Below, one piece after another: positions 45,779 to 57,286 of a stretch of 64,000 nucleotides of DNA (position 1 is its first letter; every line of letters starts with the position of its first letter). The stretch comes from Ascaphus truei (Eukaryota > Chordata > Amphibia > Anura > Ascaphidae), in the NCBI GenBank assembly GCA_036426205.1, contig CM071568.1, positions 227,486,777-227,550,776 on the forward strand, read 5' to 3'. The position numbers and the translations under genes were made by a program. A model generated the notes under the pieces. The model was not told where the DNA came from. It did not search any database and saw only the letters and a list, made by a program, of their open reading frames with translations.

Positions 45779-46483
45779 CTATGACTGTGTTCAGTCATTA
45801 AAATGATCTTTTTGCACTAATCCTATTGCATCTTGTGTTTGGTGTGCTCGACTACCCTCTTATCCCATGGGGGAAGCCTTGGGCGATGCACTGATTGTCG
45901 ATGCAGGGGAAATGACGGAAGCTGGAACGCTCAGCAATATAAAACACTTTATTGGCTCCTCAGTAACATGGACAGACTAACACAGAGCAACTGATGAAAG
46001 GAATCTCTGATGCATTTTGCGCATTCATTTGCTTTGTATTATTACATTAGAAACTTTCCAGTGAAAAGTAACATTCTGCGCTTCTTGCATTTTTTCCCAC
46101 TTATTTTACATGTCTAATTATTTGAAATCCAAATATACAGTATAGTTGATGTCCCAAATGACTTTTGCTAATATTAATTAAAAGATCACAACTGGCCATT
46201 TAAAAAAAACATTTTTAAACCACTGCAATGCTGATTTCAGTGAATCATTTGCAGTGAATTACATAATGTTTCTTGGCAATGCTATATTTGGAACAATAAA
46301 CTGCCAGCTGATTTGTGAGTTGTCACTCATCATCTTTATCTAAAAAGAGGTTGCCATTGGTCCTGCATATGGTTTTCACCAAGAAACATTACATCTTTAC
46401 ACCTGATACATAAAGCTTGGCCCCTTGCAAACGCACTTACCAGAATGCCCTCCTACAGTCTCTGTGCGTTCTGCCTACCTACC
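45779..46483. other. Gene-free stretch
   Basis: It contains a CTGATGA near 45990 with no GAAA partner. No coding feature recognised. Confidence 0.4.
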
Positions 46484-46667
46484 AATTAGATTGTAAGCTC
46501 TTCGGAGCAAGAACTCCTCTTCTTTATGTCCGAAGCACATATTCCCATGTTCTGTTATTTGTATTATTTGTTATTTATATGATTGTCACATGTATTACTA
46601 CTGTGAAGCGCTACGTGTATGTATATTAATGGCGCTATATAAATACAGACATACATACATACATACA
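46484..46667 (+). mobile_element. L2/CR1-type LINE tail or SINE sharing it
   Basis: It starts TTAGATTGTAAGCTCTTCGG and ends GCGCTATATAAATACAGACA followed by (ACAT)n. This tail is characteristic of L2-group LINEs and the SINEs that parasitise them. Its microsatellite end abuts the stop codon of the putative exon on the other strand. Confidence 0.7.
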
Positions 46668-46876
46668 TCAGACTTCGCCTTCTTTAAAAGATGCAGCTAA
46701 AAGTGCCTCTTCAAAGTAGAGAAGCTGGTCTACCATAAAGCAGTCGCTGGACATGGAAAACAATGTCTCCAGGTACTTCTTGATCTCTGTTTCACTGGTA
46801 TTATTTTGTCTTGCACACTTGAGGTAGTTATAAACTTTTTCAAAGGTTTCTTCTCCCATACTTTGCACAGCTGACC
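46668..46876 (-). CDS. Putative terminal coding exon of a host gene
   Basis: On the minus strand a good acceptor (CCTTTTTGTTTAG) precedes an open stretch starting at about 46876: S-A-V-Q-S-M-G-E-E-T-F-E-K-V-Y, later SDCFMVDQLLYFEEALL, and a TGA at 46668-46670. It has balanced codons and a helical, acidic composition unlike surrounding DNA. The ETFEKVYNYLK part faintly resembles C-terminal tails of NIMA-related kinases; this is a guess. The remaining exons would lie to the right, on the minus strand, and none was identified. The stop sits at the junction with the LINE tail. An old processed fragment remains possible. Confidence 0.5.
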
Positions 46877-47210
46877 TAAACAAAAAGGTGTACAAAATAT
46901 AGGTCAGAGGATATGTTATTAGGTTAAAAACAATAAACAGACATCAAAAATACTGTAACTAATGTTGACGTGCAAAGCTCTGTGGGTGGTTAGGTTATCA
47001 AACAGATGTTGGAATAAAAACCTAGTTGTTCATCCCATTTCATGTATGTACATCTTACTTGACAATGGAGACATAAAATAACACAATAAACAGAATTTTC
47101 CGTTAACAATGAGATGCTATGCATCAACAGCAAGTCGGTGCATTAAATATAATCAGGAAAATGTAAACGCATCTGTGTGTATATATATGCATGTATAAAC
47201 AGTATATATA
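46877..47210. other. Probable intron sequence
   Basis: A/T-rich sequence upstream of the exon acceptor, with TG/TA microsatellite words at 47175-47210. No other feature. Confidence 0.4.
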
Positions 47211-47459
47211 CAGTTGTGTGAAAAAGAAAGTACACCCTCTTTGAATTCTATGGTTTTACATATCAGGACATAACAATAATCATTTGTTCCTTAGCAGGTC
47301 TAACAATTAGGTAAATACAACCTCAGATGAACAACAACACATGACATTACACTGTGTCATGATTTATTTAACAAAAATAAAGCCAAAATGGAGAAACTAT
47401 GTGTGAAAAACTAAGTATACCTTATGATTCAATAGCTTGTAGAACCACCTTTAGCAGTA
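47211..47459. mobile_element. Tc1/mariner-type terminal fragment
   Basis: CAGTTGTGTGAAAAAGAAAG follows TA at 47209-47210 and leads into about 250 bp of Tc1/mariner-like terminal sequence (GTGTGAAAAACTAAGTATAC near 47400). It stops where the Penelope fragment starts. The second terminus was not seen. Confidence 0.5.
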
Positions 47460-47935
47460 ATAACTTGTTTGAATTAGACAATCATCGTCAATTGTGAGCA
47501 ATAGGTCCAGCAATACAATTTTATCTGAACTAATCTGATGTGTAAACTTTAGTCCCAAGTAATTGTCATTGAACCTGGTTAGAATCTGCTCAAGGACATC
47601 TCTATCCCCATCCCAGATGATCAACAGGTCATCGATGTAGCGGTAAAAGTATACCAGGCCCGGCCCCAGCCACGCATTGGTCAATAGATGTTTCTCTTCC
47701 CAAAACCCCATAAAGAGGTTAGTGTAGCTGGGAACGAACCTGGTACCCATGGCCATGCCACAGGTCTGAAGATAGAAGACATACTTGAACAGAAAATAGT
47801 TATTGTTTAAGATCAAATTAATAATTGTGAGTAGGAATCTACATTGTGTGTCTAGAAGATTGTCATCTCCGCTCAAGAAATGCTCAATTGCTACCAGTCC
47901 TTTTGCATGTCCGATGCAAGTATAGAGTGACTGTC
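47460..47935 (-). pseudogene. Penelope-like element reverse transcriptase fragment
   Basis: Minus-strand translation contains SLYTCIGHAKGL, then CGMAMGTRFVPSYTNLFMG and the catalytic FYRYIDDLLIIWDG, followed by LLDLLLTIDDDCL. The G-AMGT-FAPSYANLFMG-type motif and RYIDD box are diagnostic of Penelope-like reverse transcriptases. In that family it copies the element RNA; the C-terminal GIY-YIG endonuclease is absent here. The fragment is about 155 codons and largely open, with truncation at both ends. Hammerhead-like motifs lie at 45743 and 48335 on the plus strand. Confidence 0.85.
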
Positions 47936-48334
47936 ATTTCAGCTTGCACTAATAGCTAACCACAGAGTCTAAATATTTTCTATACATTAAATTGTAATGT
48001 TTCGCAATTGTACTTTAATATTGTATAGAATTTTTATACAAATTGAGTTGTGATTTAAATTATAATGTAATTAATAATCACTGCACAATAAGGTTATCTC
48101 CACCATTTTGATATATACTCTCTATGTGTCCACTCATTTTATTGATCTATCTCTGTGTAACATCAAGTTTATCCAAACTTTTTTGACCCACCTGCATCTA
48201 GCTCACTGCCTGTGCAACATCATTAGGTGCATACATATATCATTATGCCTGCCGTTATGCTATTTTAGCCTTGTTGACATGTTGCTAGGCAAGAGGGGCT
48301 ACATAAGCAGTGAGCCAGGCTGATTGGCCATTCT
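47936..48334. other. Gene-free A/T-rich stretch
   Basis: Lies between the Penelope fragment and the next hammerhead-like motif. It could be degraded element sequence; no motif supports this. Confidence 0.35.
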
Positions 48335-48376
48335 CTGATGAAGTCACTTCACATGCCGAAACACGTTGGTACGTTA
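48335..48376 (+). ncRNA. Hammerhead-like motif with stem III hairpin
   Basis: CTGATGA at 48335-48341, a 16-base spacer, GAAA at 48358-48361, then ACGT/ACGT (48363-48366 with 48371-48374, loop TGGT). Two extra bases (CA) separate GAAA from the hairpin, which would displace the cleavage site. A degenerate member of the same family. Confidence 0.4.
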
Positions 48377-49130
48377 CGTAAGACGTGCTTACGTCACCCG
48401 AGTGTGTCTGTGTGTCCACGAGGAAGCGAATACACGCTATCACCTGCTGCCCGGCGATCTCCGGTCACTTGTCCCGTTATGTGAAGCCAGGCATCCCCCG
48501 TTTCGGGGCTTACTGCTTGCGGTGAGGTGCCTCTGGATACAGTCCATTTTCTGGCACCCTTCCAGCGGTGCTCTGGAGTGTTTCCACATTATCTGGGACA
48601 TTTGCAGCGTGAGGACTATCTTTTATTATCCAGCAATTTCTGATTGGGGACTTCCTGTGTACTGGTTACCTGACCCGCTGTATACCGGTGACGTCCCAAC
48701 AATAGAGATTTATCTCTTACATGCCCTTTTTATTCTGTTCTTTTGTGAGTGCATGGCCAAGAGAGTTCTCTTTTTTGTTTTAATAAATGTATTATTACAG
48801 TATCATGCTATGGAGCTTGTGCTTCTCATTCTCTTTTAGGTATTTAAGATGTGACATCATTTTTAAAGCAGCAGTTCGCTCCAGCAAGATCCACCACTAT
48901 CGTATGGCTTTGGACTGTATCCTTTTACTTTGAACACATTGGTTTGATTAATAATTCACTGTTCCCATTGAGTGTATATATGTATAGATAATTTGTGTAT
49001 ATAGGGTATACATCTATTATTTAGAACACACACTATAGGTAGTCACTATTGTCAGATATATATTGTATTATTATTTATTATCACAAACGCACATGTGCAC
49101 TTTATAGAACGACTTCATCGTTTTTGTTTG
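48377..49130. other. Gene-free stretch, possible Penelope-like terminal repeat
   Basis: GC-rich to about 48700, then A/T-rich. The frame at 48366-48839 has no recognisable motif. It may be the body of the element whose motif precedes it. Confidence 0.35.
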
Positions 49131-50471
49131 TGTGTGTATATATATATATATATATATAATGCAAGAAGGGGCAGTTGTCACACAGATATCCAGGCAAAAC
49201 ACAGATGTTTATATATAAAACTGAAAAATTGTTTGCCTGTGGGTTTGTGCGGCTGCTGATTGGTTGGCGGCGGCTCATGCTCTGATTGGCCTGAGGGGTG
49301 GGGTGATGTCGCAAACAGGGCCCTCACCCTCACAGCCTCCTCACACCGTGGACCGCCAGGTACCATCCCTCCTCACTCACACTCTCAACCCACCATGCCT
49401 CACTCCACTCGCCACGCCGCCTCACACCCTCCACCCGCCGCATAACACACGAGCGGGACCACTGCCGCCTCACATGCCCTCCACCAGCCACATAACACAC
49501 CAGCGGGACAACCGTCACCTCACACCCTCCACCCAACACACGAGCGGGACAACCGCCGCCTCACACGTCCTCCACCCGCCGCATAACACACCAGCGGGAC
49601 AACCGCTGCCTCACGTGCTCTCCACCCGCCACATAACACAGCATCGGGACAACCGCCGCCTCACGCGCCCTTCCACCCTAGCGGGAGACCCGCCGCCTCA
49701 CACCCTCCACCCGCCGCATAGTCTCACACCCGCCCCGCCGACTCACACCCTCCACCCGCCAACCGTCGCCTCACGCGCCCTCCACCCGCCACATAACACA
49801 GCCTCACACACTGCCACCCGCCCCGCTGACACACCCTCAACCCGCTGCGAGTGATGTCAGGTGCAGGGGGGGAGAGTGATGTGAGGTGCAGGGGGGGGGG
49901 ATACTGATGTGAGGTGCAGGGGAGGAAGAGTGATCTGAGGTGCGGGGGGAGAGTCATATGAGGTGCGGGGGGGAAGTGAGGTGAGGTTCAGGGGGGAGAG
50001 TGAGATGCAGGGGGGGAGAGTCATGTGAGGTGCAGGGGGGGAGAGTCATGTGAGGTGCAGCGGGGGGGATACTGATGTGAGGTGCAGGAGAGGGGAGAGT
50101 GATGTGAGGTGCTGGGGGAGAGTCATGTAAGGTGCAGGGGGGGAGTGAGGTGAGGTGCAGGGGGGGAGAGTGATGTGAGGTGCAGGGGAGAGAGCGATGT
50201 GAGGGGCAGGGGGGAAAAGTGATGTGAGGTGCAGGGGGAGAGTGATGTGAGGTGCAGGGGGGGGGGGGGAGGTGAGGGCAGGGGGGGGAGGGATGTGAGG
50301 TGCAGGGGGGGAGAGTGATGTGAGATGCAAGGGTGAACGGGGGAGAAAGAGAGAGGGGGCAGAGAGGAGAAGGGGGAGAGAGAGAGGTGAATGGGGAGAA
50401 AGAGAGGAGGAGCAGAGACAGAGGGGGAGTGGGAAAATTAAATCCCGGGCAACGCCAGGTATATCAGCTAG
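49131..50471 (+). mobile_element. Helitron-like non-autonomous element
   Basis: The right end has an imperfect hairpin (CCCGGGCAACGCCAGG) about 10 bases before the terminal CTAG at 50468-50471, followed by T at 50472. These are the Helitron 3' hallmarks: hairpin, CTRR, insertion before T. The left end is not certain and is placed at the TG/TA microsatellite. The interior is mainly two minisatellites, CTCACACCCTCCACCCGCCG-type (49420-49840) and GATGTGAGGTGCAGGGGG-type. No Rep/helicase is present. Confidence 0.55.
49855..50335 (+). repeat. GATGTGAGGTGCAGGGGGGAGAGT minisatellite
   Basis: About 18-20 units of 22-26 bp with variable G-run length. Same word family as 10340-10790. Confidence 0.88.
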
Positions 50472-51362
50472 TTTAAAATAAAGAAAGAAATAAAATACAC
50501 AGTCCATCACTATGAAGATGAGCCTAGTGACATTTGGTAAACATTTGAAAAAGTTCAGGGTAGTTTCTAAAATCATCTGCTTCCTTTTAAAAAAAAAAGT
50601 AATTTTCAAATCCAGTAATTAGGTTGTGACCTCAGAGGTAAATGTTGATTTAATCTGTGCACAGATATTAAAACTGCCATAGCTAATCAGTGCCAAGAAA
50701 TACCCAAGCTCAGAGGCAGCTAGCAAAGCAGCAGGTGTTATAAATATTAACATCTGCCTTCTTGGTAGTAACTATCGGGTGACATTTGGGCTTGTGAGAT
50801 GTTGTCCTAGTGAGCAACACATCTGCTGTACGCTATGGCATTCTTTCAAGACATTCTATCATGGAGTTTAAACTTACAGGGGGTGCTGCCGTGTTACAGC
50901 TTCTATCTTACAATGAGAAAACAAAAGCACATTTAGCATCATACATCAAGTAAATCTGAAATGTAGTAGAAACACTTTGTTGGTTACAAGATGGATATAG
51001 GATCAAGACTGATTCCACTTTTCTACTCAAAGTTCCCCTTGAGTCACTGAGTAATACCAACGTAAGAATATGACCTATGTTTTAACATTACAAATGTAGC
51101 GACTTATAGCGATCTGGGGAGACAGTACTTTCACAGCTCTATTCACAGGTTAGCTCACATGCAGAGATGCCAACTACTTGTCTATTGAATGTACATAGCA
51201 GAATGTGTCATGTTTTAAACATACATTACTCCTTGGTGACAAAATATTCATTCGTTTTCACCAGCCCAAATTATGCACATTGTAAAATTCATGTACAGTA
51301 TATGAATAACATTTTGGATCTGATGAAACCCAGGACCTCAACATAACATATACTAATCCATA
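50472..51362. other. Gene-free stretch
   Basis: A/T-rich sequence with no recognised coding, RNA or element feature. Confidence 0.45.
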
Positions 51363-51702
51363 CAGTAGAGGCAACTCTTATTCGAACAAAAACCAGTGGC
51401 AATTCCCCAAAAAACCCAGGAAACACCCAGGTACATTCTGAATACATGCCTTAAACTTTCCTTAAACTAGCCCCAGCATTTCTGCATTGATTAACAGCGG
51501 GGGTCCCTGGCAGTCCCATTCAAACTGAATTGGACTGCCAGGGATCCCTGCTGTGTTAATCCTATGGGTCGTTAGTCAATGCAGAAATGCCTTAAACGTG
51601 CCTCAAACTAGCCCAGAACATACCCAGCACATACCCAGCACATACCCAGAATGTAACCCGGCTAGTTTACGGCAAATGTTAGAATAAACGTTGCCTCTAC
51701 TG
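51363..51702. mobile_element. Foldback MITE with TA target duplication
   Basis: The ends are CAGTAGAGGCAAC and GTTGCCTCTACTG with TA at 51361-51362 and 51703-51704. The inverted repeat continues inward (AAACTAGCCC, ATTTCTGCATTGA, GGTCCCTGGCAGTCC and their complements), so nearly the whole 340 bp folds on itself. Consistent with Tc1/mariner-mobilised MITEs. Confidence 0.75.
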
Positions 51703-53000
51703 TATTTCATCACATTCTTACAGTAATGAATGGTGCTTCAAATAATATTTTAGCCCTTAATGCATTTGTGGATTTTACTTGAAATGTCACAAATTTGCAT
51801 TAAGCACCTTGTCCAGCAAGAGTAGTCAAATGAAGCACAGAGCAAGCAAACTACTTCATGATTGCTTTGTAATCAATATGGAACCATTAGTTTGTCAATT
51901 AGGCAGTAGGTTTCAAACCAGAGACACAATTAGGTTATGGTAAGAAAGTTACAACAAGCCTCCACTGTATGGGGTACAGTGAACATGTATAGCCTGGGTC
52001 CTCTCTGGTCCCCCGTCTGCCCCCTACCTCTGGCTGCAGCTGCGTCTGCAAGCAGAGGCTGGGGGAGAGCGTTGGGAGGCTGCTGCAGGCGACCCGGTCT
52101 CCGGAGGCAACCAGGTGACTAATGCCATCGTGGCTGCGATCACGCAGACACAGTAATAGTGCACGAGGCGCCCAGCACACAGAAGCTCTGCATGGGAACT
52201 AGAATCCCCAGGATGCCTAGGGGCAGAGACACCATGTGACCAGCACAGCCAATAGGGCACCAGTATTCCCTGCACCAGGGAATAGATACATTTCGCACGT
52301 TGACAGCCACACCAGTCAGAGCTGGGACAAGATCAGGGTAGGTGGTATGTGCAGTATGTCTGTGGCACCTGCAATAGGCCAGATACACCCCTGTTAGGCT
52401 CCAACTAGGCCCGACTCCCCTCAGCTTGTGGTTGCTGTAGGGACAGGCCCATAGATAGGGACACTGCCCCTGTAGTACCAGAGTGAGGGACACAGTCAGG
52501 ACACGGATTCACTCTGGCATCAGGTGGTCTGGGACCAGATCGCCAACTACAGAAAGAGACATTTTGCATGGTGATACCGTCCACGCATGACACCACCCAA
52601 CGTAGGGGCGTAGGCTTCACGGATACCTTCCTTGGATCTGTGGTTCCCATCTTACAGCATCGGCGCGCCCGGGTATTGGAGCACCCGGCAGGTACCTCAC
52701 CTCACGATGTGCACCAACTATACACATGCTAGTGGGGCAGCGCTGTCTCACACACTTGGGTGAGTGATTGACTCTGTGGACACCAGGGTGGTTGGGTACC
52801 CAGGGGCACCTCAGTGTTTTGGGGTAAACCCCACTGGGGTGTGGATACGGTGTAGGGGTGGCACGGTGATCAGGTACACCCCTGGCTCCCAGCAGTGGAG
52901 GTTCAGGCCTCCTGTGAGCCGCAGGTAAAGCACCACACATACCGTAGCTGCCATATCTCCCAGGGGGTGGGGGAAAGTGCACTACACATGTATAAGATTT
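51703..53000. other. GC-rich interspersed repeat, possibly LTR-derived
   Basis: From about 51935 to 52990 composition becomes GC-rich and repeat-like, resembling an amphibian LTR or its internal leader read on the minus strand. No TG..CA termini with matched duplication could be fixed. Frames on both strands lack known motifs. Confidence 0.35.
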
Positions 53001-54252
53001 TAAAACACATTCATGTCTCACATTCCCTAAACATTTTCAAATATATTAATGATATTCAGTAGCCAACAATTCGGAGCCATTTCCCACCTGATGAAACATT
53101 GACACCAAAGATTATTGAAAAACGGTTGCGTTTTTGTTGTTGTTATATCTTTGTATAAGAGCTTGCAGGTTGCTTTTGCTCCCAGTCAATTATCTTATAC
53201 TTGTTTCAGATTGTGACCCTCTAGCTCACATTTTCATTTGATTTAATTCATTTGTTGAGCACTTCACATCAACCAATTTCAGGCTTTCCCTATTAGTGGC
53301 GCAGGGTCCAAGCATCTGAACATTTACCTTTTTGTGGCATACTAGCTCAACCTACAGTATAACTATTTTCATATTTTTAGTTAGACAATACATAATGTAT
53401 TGTATTATAATATTGTTTATATTGTGCTCCTACAATTTCCTCCTTAACTATCTCACCATTGACCAATCCACTTTGTAGTCTATTCCACTAATGTTCATTA
53501 TTATTTAAAAGCTATTGAAAAATTCTTAAATGGCTTAGGCAAAATCTAGTCAAATATCCGTCAAAACATACGCAGATATTTACACTTCTCAGATTTTCTT
53601 TTCTCCCAGCCTACGCATTAATTCACCAGACAAATTGGTATCTCCGTATAACTAATGGAAACTGTCATAAGAAAGTAGGCCACACTTAAACAGATCAAAC
53701 CTGCTCAAAGAATTGCTTTCCTGGTCTGCTTTACAATTTGCAACAAACTAAACTGAGTGCTCGAAGGCACTAGGAAACCTATTAAATTCACACTTTCAAA
53801 GTTATAACAGGGCTTACAATTTTTAGCTTTCAAAAGTGGCTACATACAGTAAGGTGAAGAGTAATGTACGTTATTCTCTTTTCTTTTTAAAAGTCACACG
53901 TTTAGACAATATAATCCTCTTTCCTTTACTTGTATTTTACATAAATATCTGTCACATCCAATTTTCCCAATAAGCATTGAGATATGGCTTCAGATGTATA
54001 AAATTAAGTGTTCTTGCATAGAAACGTGTCCTAAGGTATATCTCCCTGATTCTTGGCTGCAGAAATAGTATTTTTATTCTTTCCCCTATGATTAAATATG
54101 CCCAATTCAGTGGAAAATAAAAATCTCCTTTCCCTCCCTAATGTCCCAGAAATGAGTTCTCATGTGGTGTGCATGCGCAGTGTGCATAGTAAGTGACACT
54201 GTTGCTACAAAACTATACACATCAGTCATGTCTTTGCTAAATGATATACAAT
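53001..54252. other. Gene-free A/T-rich stretch
   Basis: Contains CTGATGA at about 53090 followed 23 bases later by GAAAAACGG, a weak hammerhead-like arrangement. Otherwise nothing recognisable. Confidence 0.4.
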
Positions 54253-54349
54253 GAAAGAAGCGGGAGCGTAGCTATTGCCCGGGCAAAGCCCGGGGTCCCG
54301 CGCTCTTCCAGGGCCCGCTCTCCCCGCCAGTCGGCAGAGTCAGGTGGGA

Positions 54350-56270
54350 GGGGATGATGGTACATGGCGGCAGGGAGATGATGCGAGAAGCGACGAGGAG
54401 ATGATGGGAGCAGCGGCGGTGAGATGATGGGAGCTGTGGTGGGGAGATGATGCGAGAGGCGACGAGGAGATGATGCAAGCGGCAGCGGGAGATGATGGGA
54501 GCGGCAGCGGGAGATGATGGGCGCGGCGGCGAGGAGATGATGGGAGATGCGGGGAGATGATGGGAGCGGCGGCGGGGAGTGATGGATGGTGGGCGGGAGA
54601 GATGGAAGCTGGCGCGGTGAGTATGATGGGAAGCGCCCGGTGGGGAGATGAGCGAGAGGCGAACGAGGCGAGGACGATGAGCAAGAGGCTAAGCGGAGAT
54701 GATGGAGCCGGCAGAGGAGGACTGAGGAGCGCCGGCAGCGGGAGATGATGGGAGCCGGGGGGTAGATGATGGAGGGAGTGAGATGAGCAGACGGCGCGGA
54801 GAGATGAGGGGAGAGGAGGAGGAGTGATGGGGAGCGGGGCGGGAGAGTGATGGGAGGGCAGGGGAGATGATGGGAGCGGCGGGGAGATGGAGATGCGAGG
54901 GGCAAGAGGCGGCTGGAGGACGTGGAAGGTGATGGGAGTGGTGGCGGGGAGATGATGTGAAGGCGGTTGGAGGGGGAGGTGATGGGAGCGGAGGCGAGGG
55001 GAGGTGATGGAGTGGTGGCCAGGGGAGATGAGTGGGAGGCGGAGGGGGGAGGTGATGGGAGAGGCAGCGGGAGGGATGGGAGTGAGTGAGGGAGAGGGGG
55101 AGGCTGTTTGGGTGATGGTGGTGTCATCTCCCTCCCCTTCCCCCTTTCCTTCCCCACCTCACAATCCCCTGCTAGTTCCACACCCTATCCCCCCTTCCTC
55201 GTGCCCACATCCCCCTCCCCCCCCTCCCCATCTCAGCACCCTCCTCATCCCCTCCATCTCTCTATCAACCCCCACCTCCCCCCCCCCTGTGTTCCTTTCT
55301 AGTCTACCCTTTCCACCCTCTCTCCCCCCCACTTCCCCCGTTCGTTCCATCTCTCCTCCCCCCTCGCCCCTCTCCCCCACACCGGCCCTCTCCCCCCCTG
55401 CTACTCCCCTCCAGGGGCGGGCGGGAGGTCCGATGGGCAGCTGGCACAGCGGGGACGTGATTTGGAGTGCGGAGGGGAGTCGGGATGGTGATGGGAGTGG
55501 CGGCGGGGGGTGATAGGGAGCCGGCGGCAGCGGGGAGGGTGTGAGGTGATGGGTAGTGGCGGGGGGAGGGTGATGGGCGACAGGGCGGCGACCAGGAGGT
55601 GATGGGAGTGGCCGGTGGGGTGGTTAGGTGTGAGGGGCCGGAGGCGGGGAGGTGATGGGGCGGCCGTGCGGGGTGCGGGCGGTGCTATGGGAGTGGTGGC
55701 GGGGAGGTGATGGGAGTGGCGGCGGGGAGGTGATGGGAGCGGCAGCGGGGAGGTGATGGGAGCGGGCAGCGGGAAGGTGATGGGACAGTGCTCGGTGGGG
55801 GGAGGTGAGGGATGGGCCGGCGGGGGGGGAGATGATGGGAGTGGCGGCCTGGGAGGTGATGGAGTGGCGGCGGGGAGTGCTGGAGTGGCGGGTGGGGAGG
55901 TGATGGGAGCGGGGCGGGGAGGGTGATGGCGCGCGCAGGAGGGGGAGGGGGTGATGGGAGTGGTGGCGGGGAGAAAGATGAGGGGAGTGGCGGCGGGGAG
56001 GTGATGGGAGCGGCAGCGGGGAGGTGATGGGAGTGGTTGCGGGAAGATGATGGGAGTGGTGGCGGGGAGGTGATGGGAGTGGTGGCGGGGAGGTGATGGG
56101 AGCGGCAGCAGGGAGGTGATAGGAGCGGCGGCGGGTAGATGATGGTATGCGGCGGGGAGATGATGGTATGCGGCAGGGAGATGATGGTACGCAGCGGGGA
56201 TATGATGGTACGCGGTGGTGGGAATTGGCGGAGGGCAGATGGTGGGAGCAGCAGGGAGATGATGGGAGCG
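54350..56270 (+). repeat. GGGAGCGGCGGCGGGGAGGTGAT minisatellite (interrupted)
   Basis: Dozens of irregular units of about 20-24 bp, split by a C/T-rich insert at 55120-55410. Many units carry 1-2 base indels, which may be real or reflect consensus error. Confidence 0.85.
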
Positions 56271-56279
56271 GCGGCGTTG

Positions 56280-56478
56280 ATCAGAAGAGCAGCCAGCAGA
56301 GGAGGTAGGAGTTGTACTGAGGCAAGCAGGATAGCACGAGGTGAGGAGCGCGCCCCGGTGGTCTGACCCGGAAGTCTTTCTTACTTCCGTTGTTTGCTGC
56401 CACAGCGCGCTCCTCACCTCGTGCTATCCTGCTTGCCTCAGTACAACTCCTACCTCCTCTGCTGGCTGCTCTTCTGAT
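56280..56478. repeat. Perfect 74-bp inverted repeat, 51-bp spacer
   Basis: Arms 56280-56353 and 56405-56478 are exact reverse complements (ATCAGAAGAGCAGCCAGC to GAGGAGCGCGC). Imperfect complementarity continues outward into the GATGATGGGAGCGG units. It lies within the hAT element near its right end. Confidence 0.95.
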
Positions 56479-56839
56479 AAACGCTGGTGGCCCACCGCCG
56501 CTCCCATCATCTCCCCACTACCGTTCTCATCATCTGCCTGCCTCCGCTCCCATCATCTCCCCACCAAAGGTAGGCATGGGAGAGAGAGCTGTGGGGGAGA
56601 GAGAGCTGTGGGGGAAATAGAGAGCTGTGGGGGAGAGCTGTGGGGGGGGGGGGGGGGGGGGGAGAGAGAGAGAGCTGAGGGGGGAAAGGGGGGAGATGGA
56701 AATCTGGTGTGGGAGAGAGGGAGCTGGTGAGGAGGCAGAGAAATGATGATGAGGAGGGATTAAAAAAATTGCAGTTAGTATTAATGAAAAAAAATTGCCT
56801 GGGGGCCCGCGAATTTCTAGCTACGCCACTGGAAAGAAG

Positions 56840-57286
56840 CACAGAATTTTTGTGATTTTGGCTTTTTCATACCTATTCTTTTTCCTTATTTAACCTGAAT
56901 TACATACTATTTGTACCATAACTTCAGCACTAGCCTGTCTATAAAAAGTAATTATATGTATTCCAAATACTAAACCATCTGGCATGACAAAAACCACAAA
57001 GAAAACATAAAAGAAAGACTGAAATTGAAGGTCATTATTCAAATAATAAACAGCAAGAAAAAAAATTGCAATTGTTCTGCTACTGTGGTTTTATATTAAT
57101 CCTATATTATGCTAACATACATTAACAGAGTATACAGCATTTTATAATATAACTGTGGGCTGGTAGATATCCACTACTAACACCATACTGTAGCAGGGTA
57201 ATAAGAGGCTGGATACCAGGCTCCCATCAAACAAAAAGAGCTTTACTCCAGCATTTTAGGCAAAACAATAAAATGTCAGTATGAGA
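56840..57286. other. Gene-free A/T-rich stretch
   Basis: No coding or RNA feature recognised. Confidence 0.45.

Larger units (their letters stand above)
54253..56839. mobile_element. hAT non-autonomous transposon, 2.57 kb
   Basis: GAAAGAAG at 54253-54260 is repeated at 56832-56839, the 8-bp target duplication of hAT elements. Between them the ends are inverted: CGGGAGCGTAGCTA at left and the complement of CAGTGGCGTAGCTA at right; the CAG-GGCGTA-CTA terminus is a common vertebrate hAT form. The interior is filled with GATGATGGGAGCGGCGGCGGGGAG-type minisatellite (54350-55080, 55480-56270), a C/T-rich stretch (55120-55410) and a 74-bp perfect inverted repeat. No transposase. Confidence 0.85.

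Noticed and set aside
45990..46030. CTGATGA word as another hammerhead
   Set aside because: No GAAA partner at the right distance; GCATTTTGCGCATT does not complete the core.
48366..48839. 157-codon frame after a hammerhead-like motif
   Set aside because: No recognisable domain, no conserved motif, and location in probable repeat sequence.
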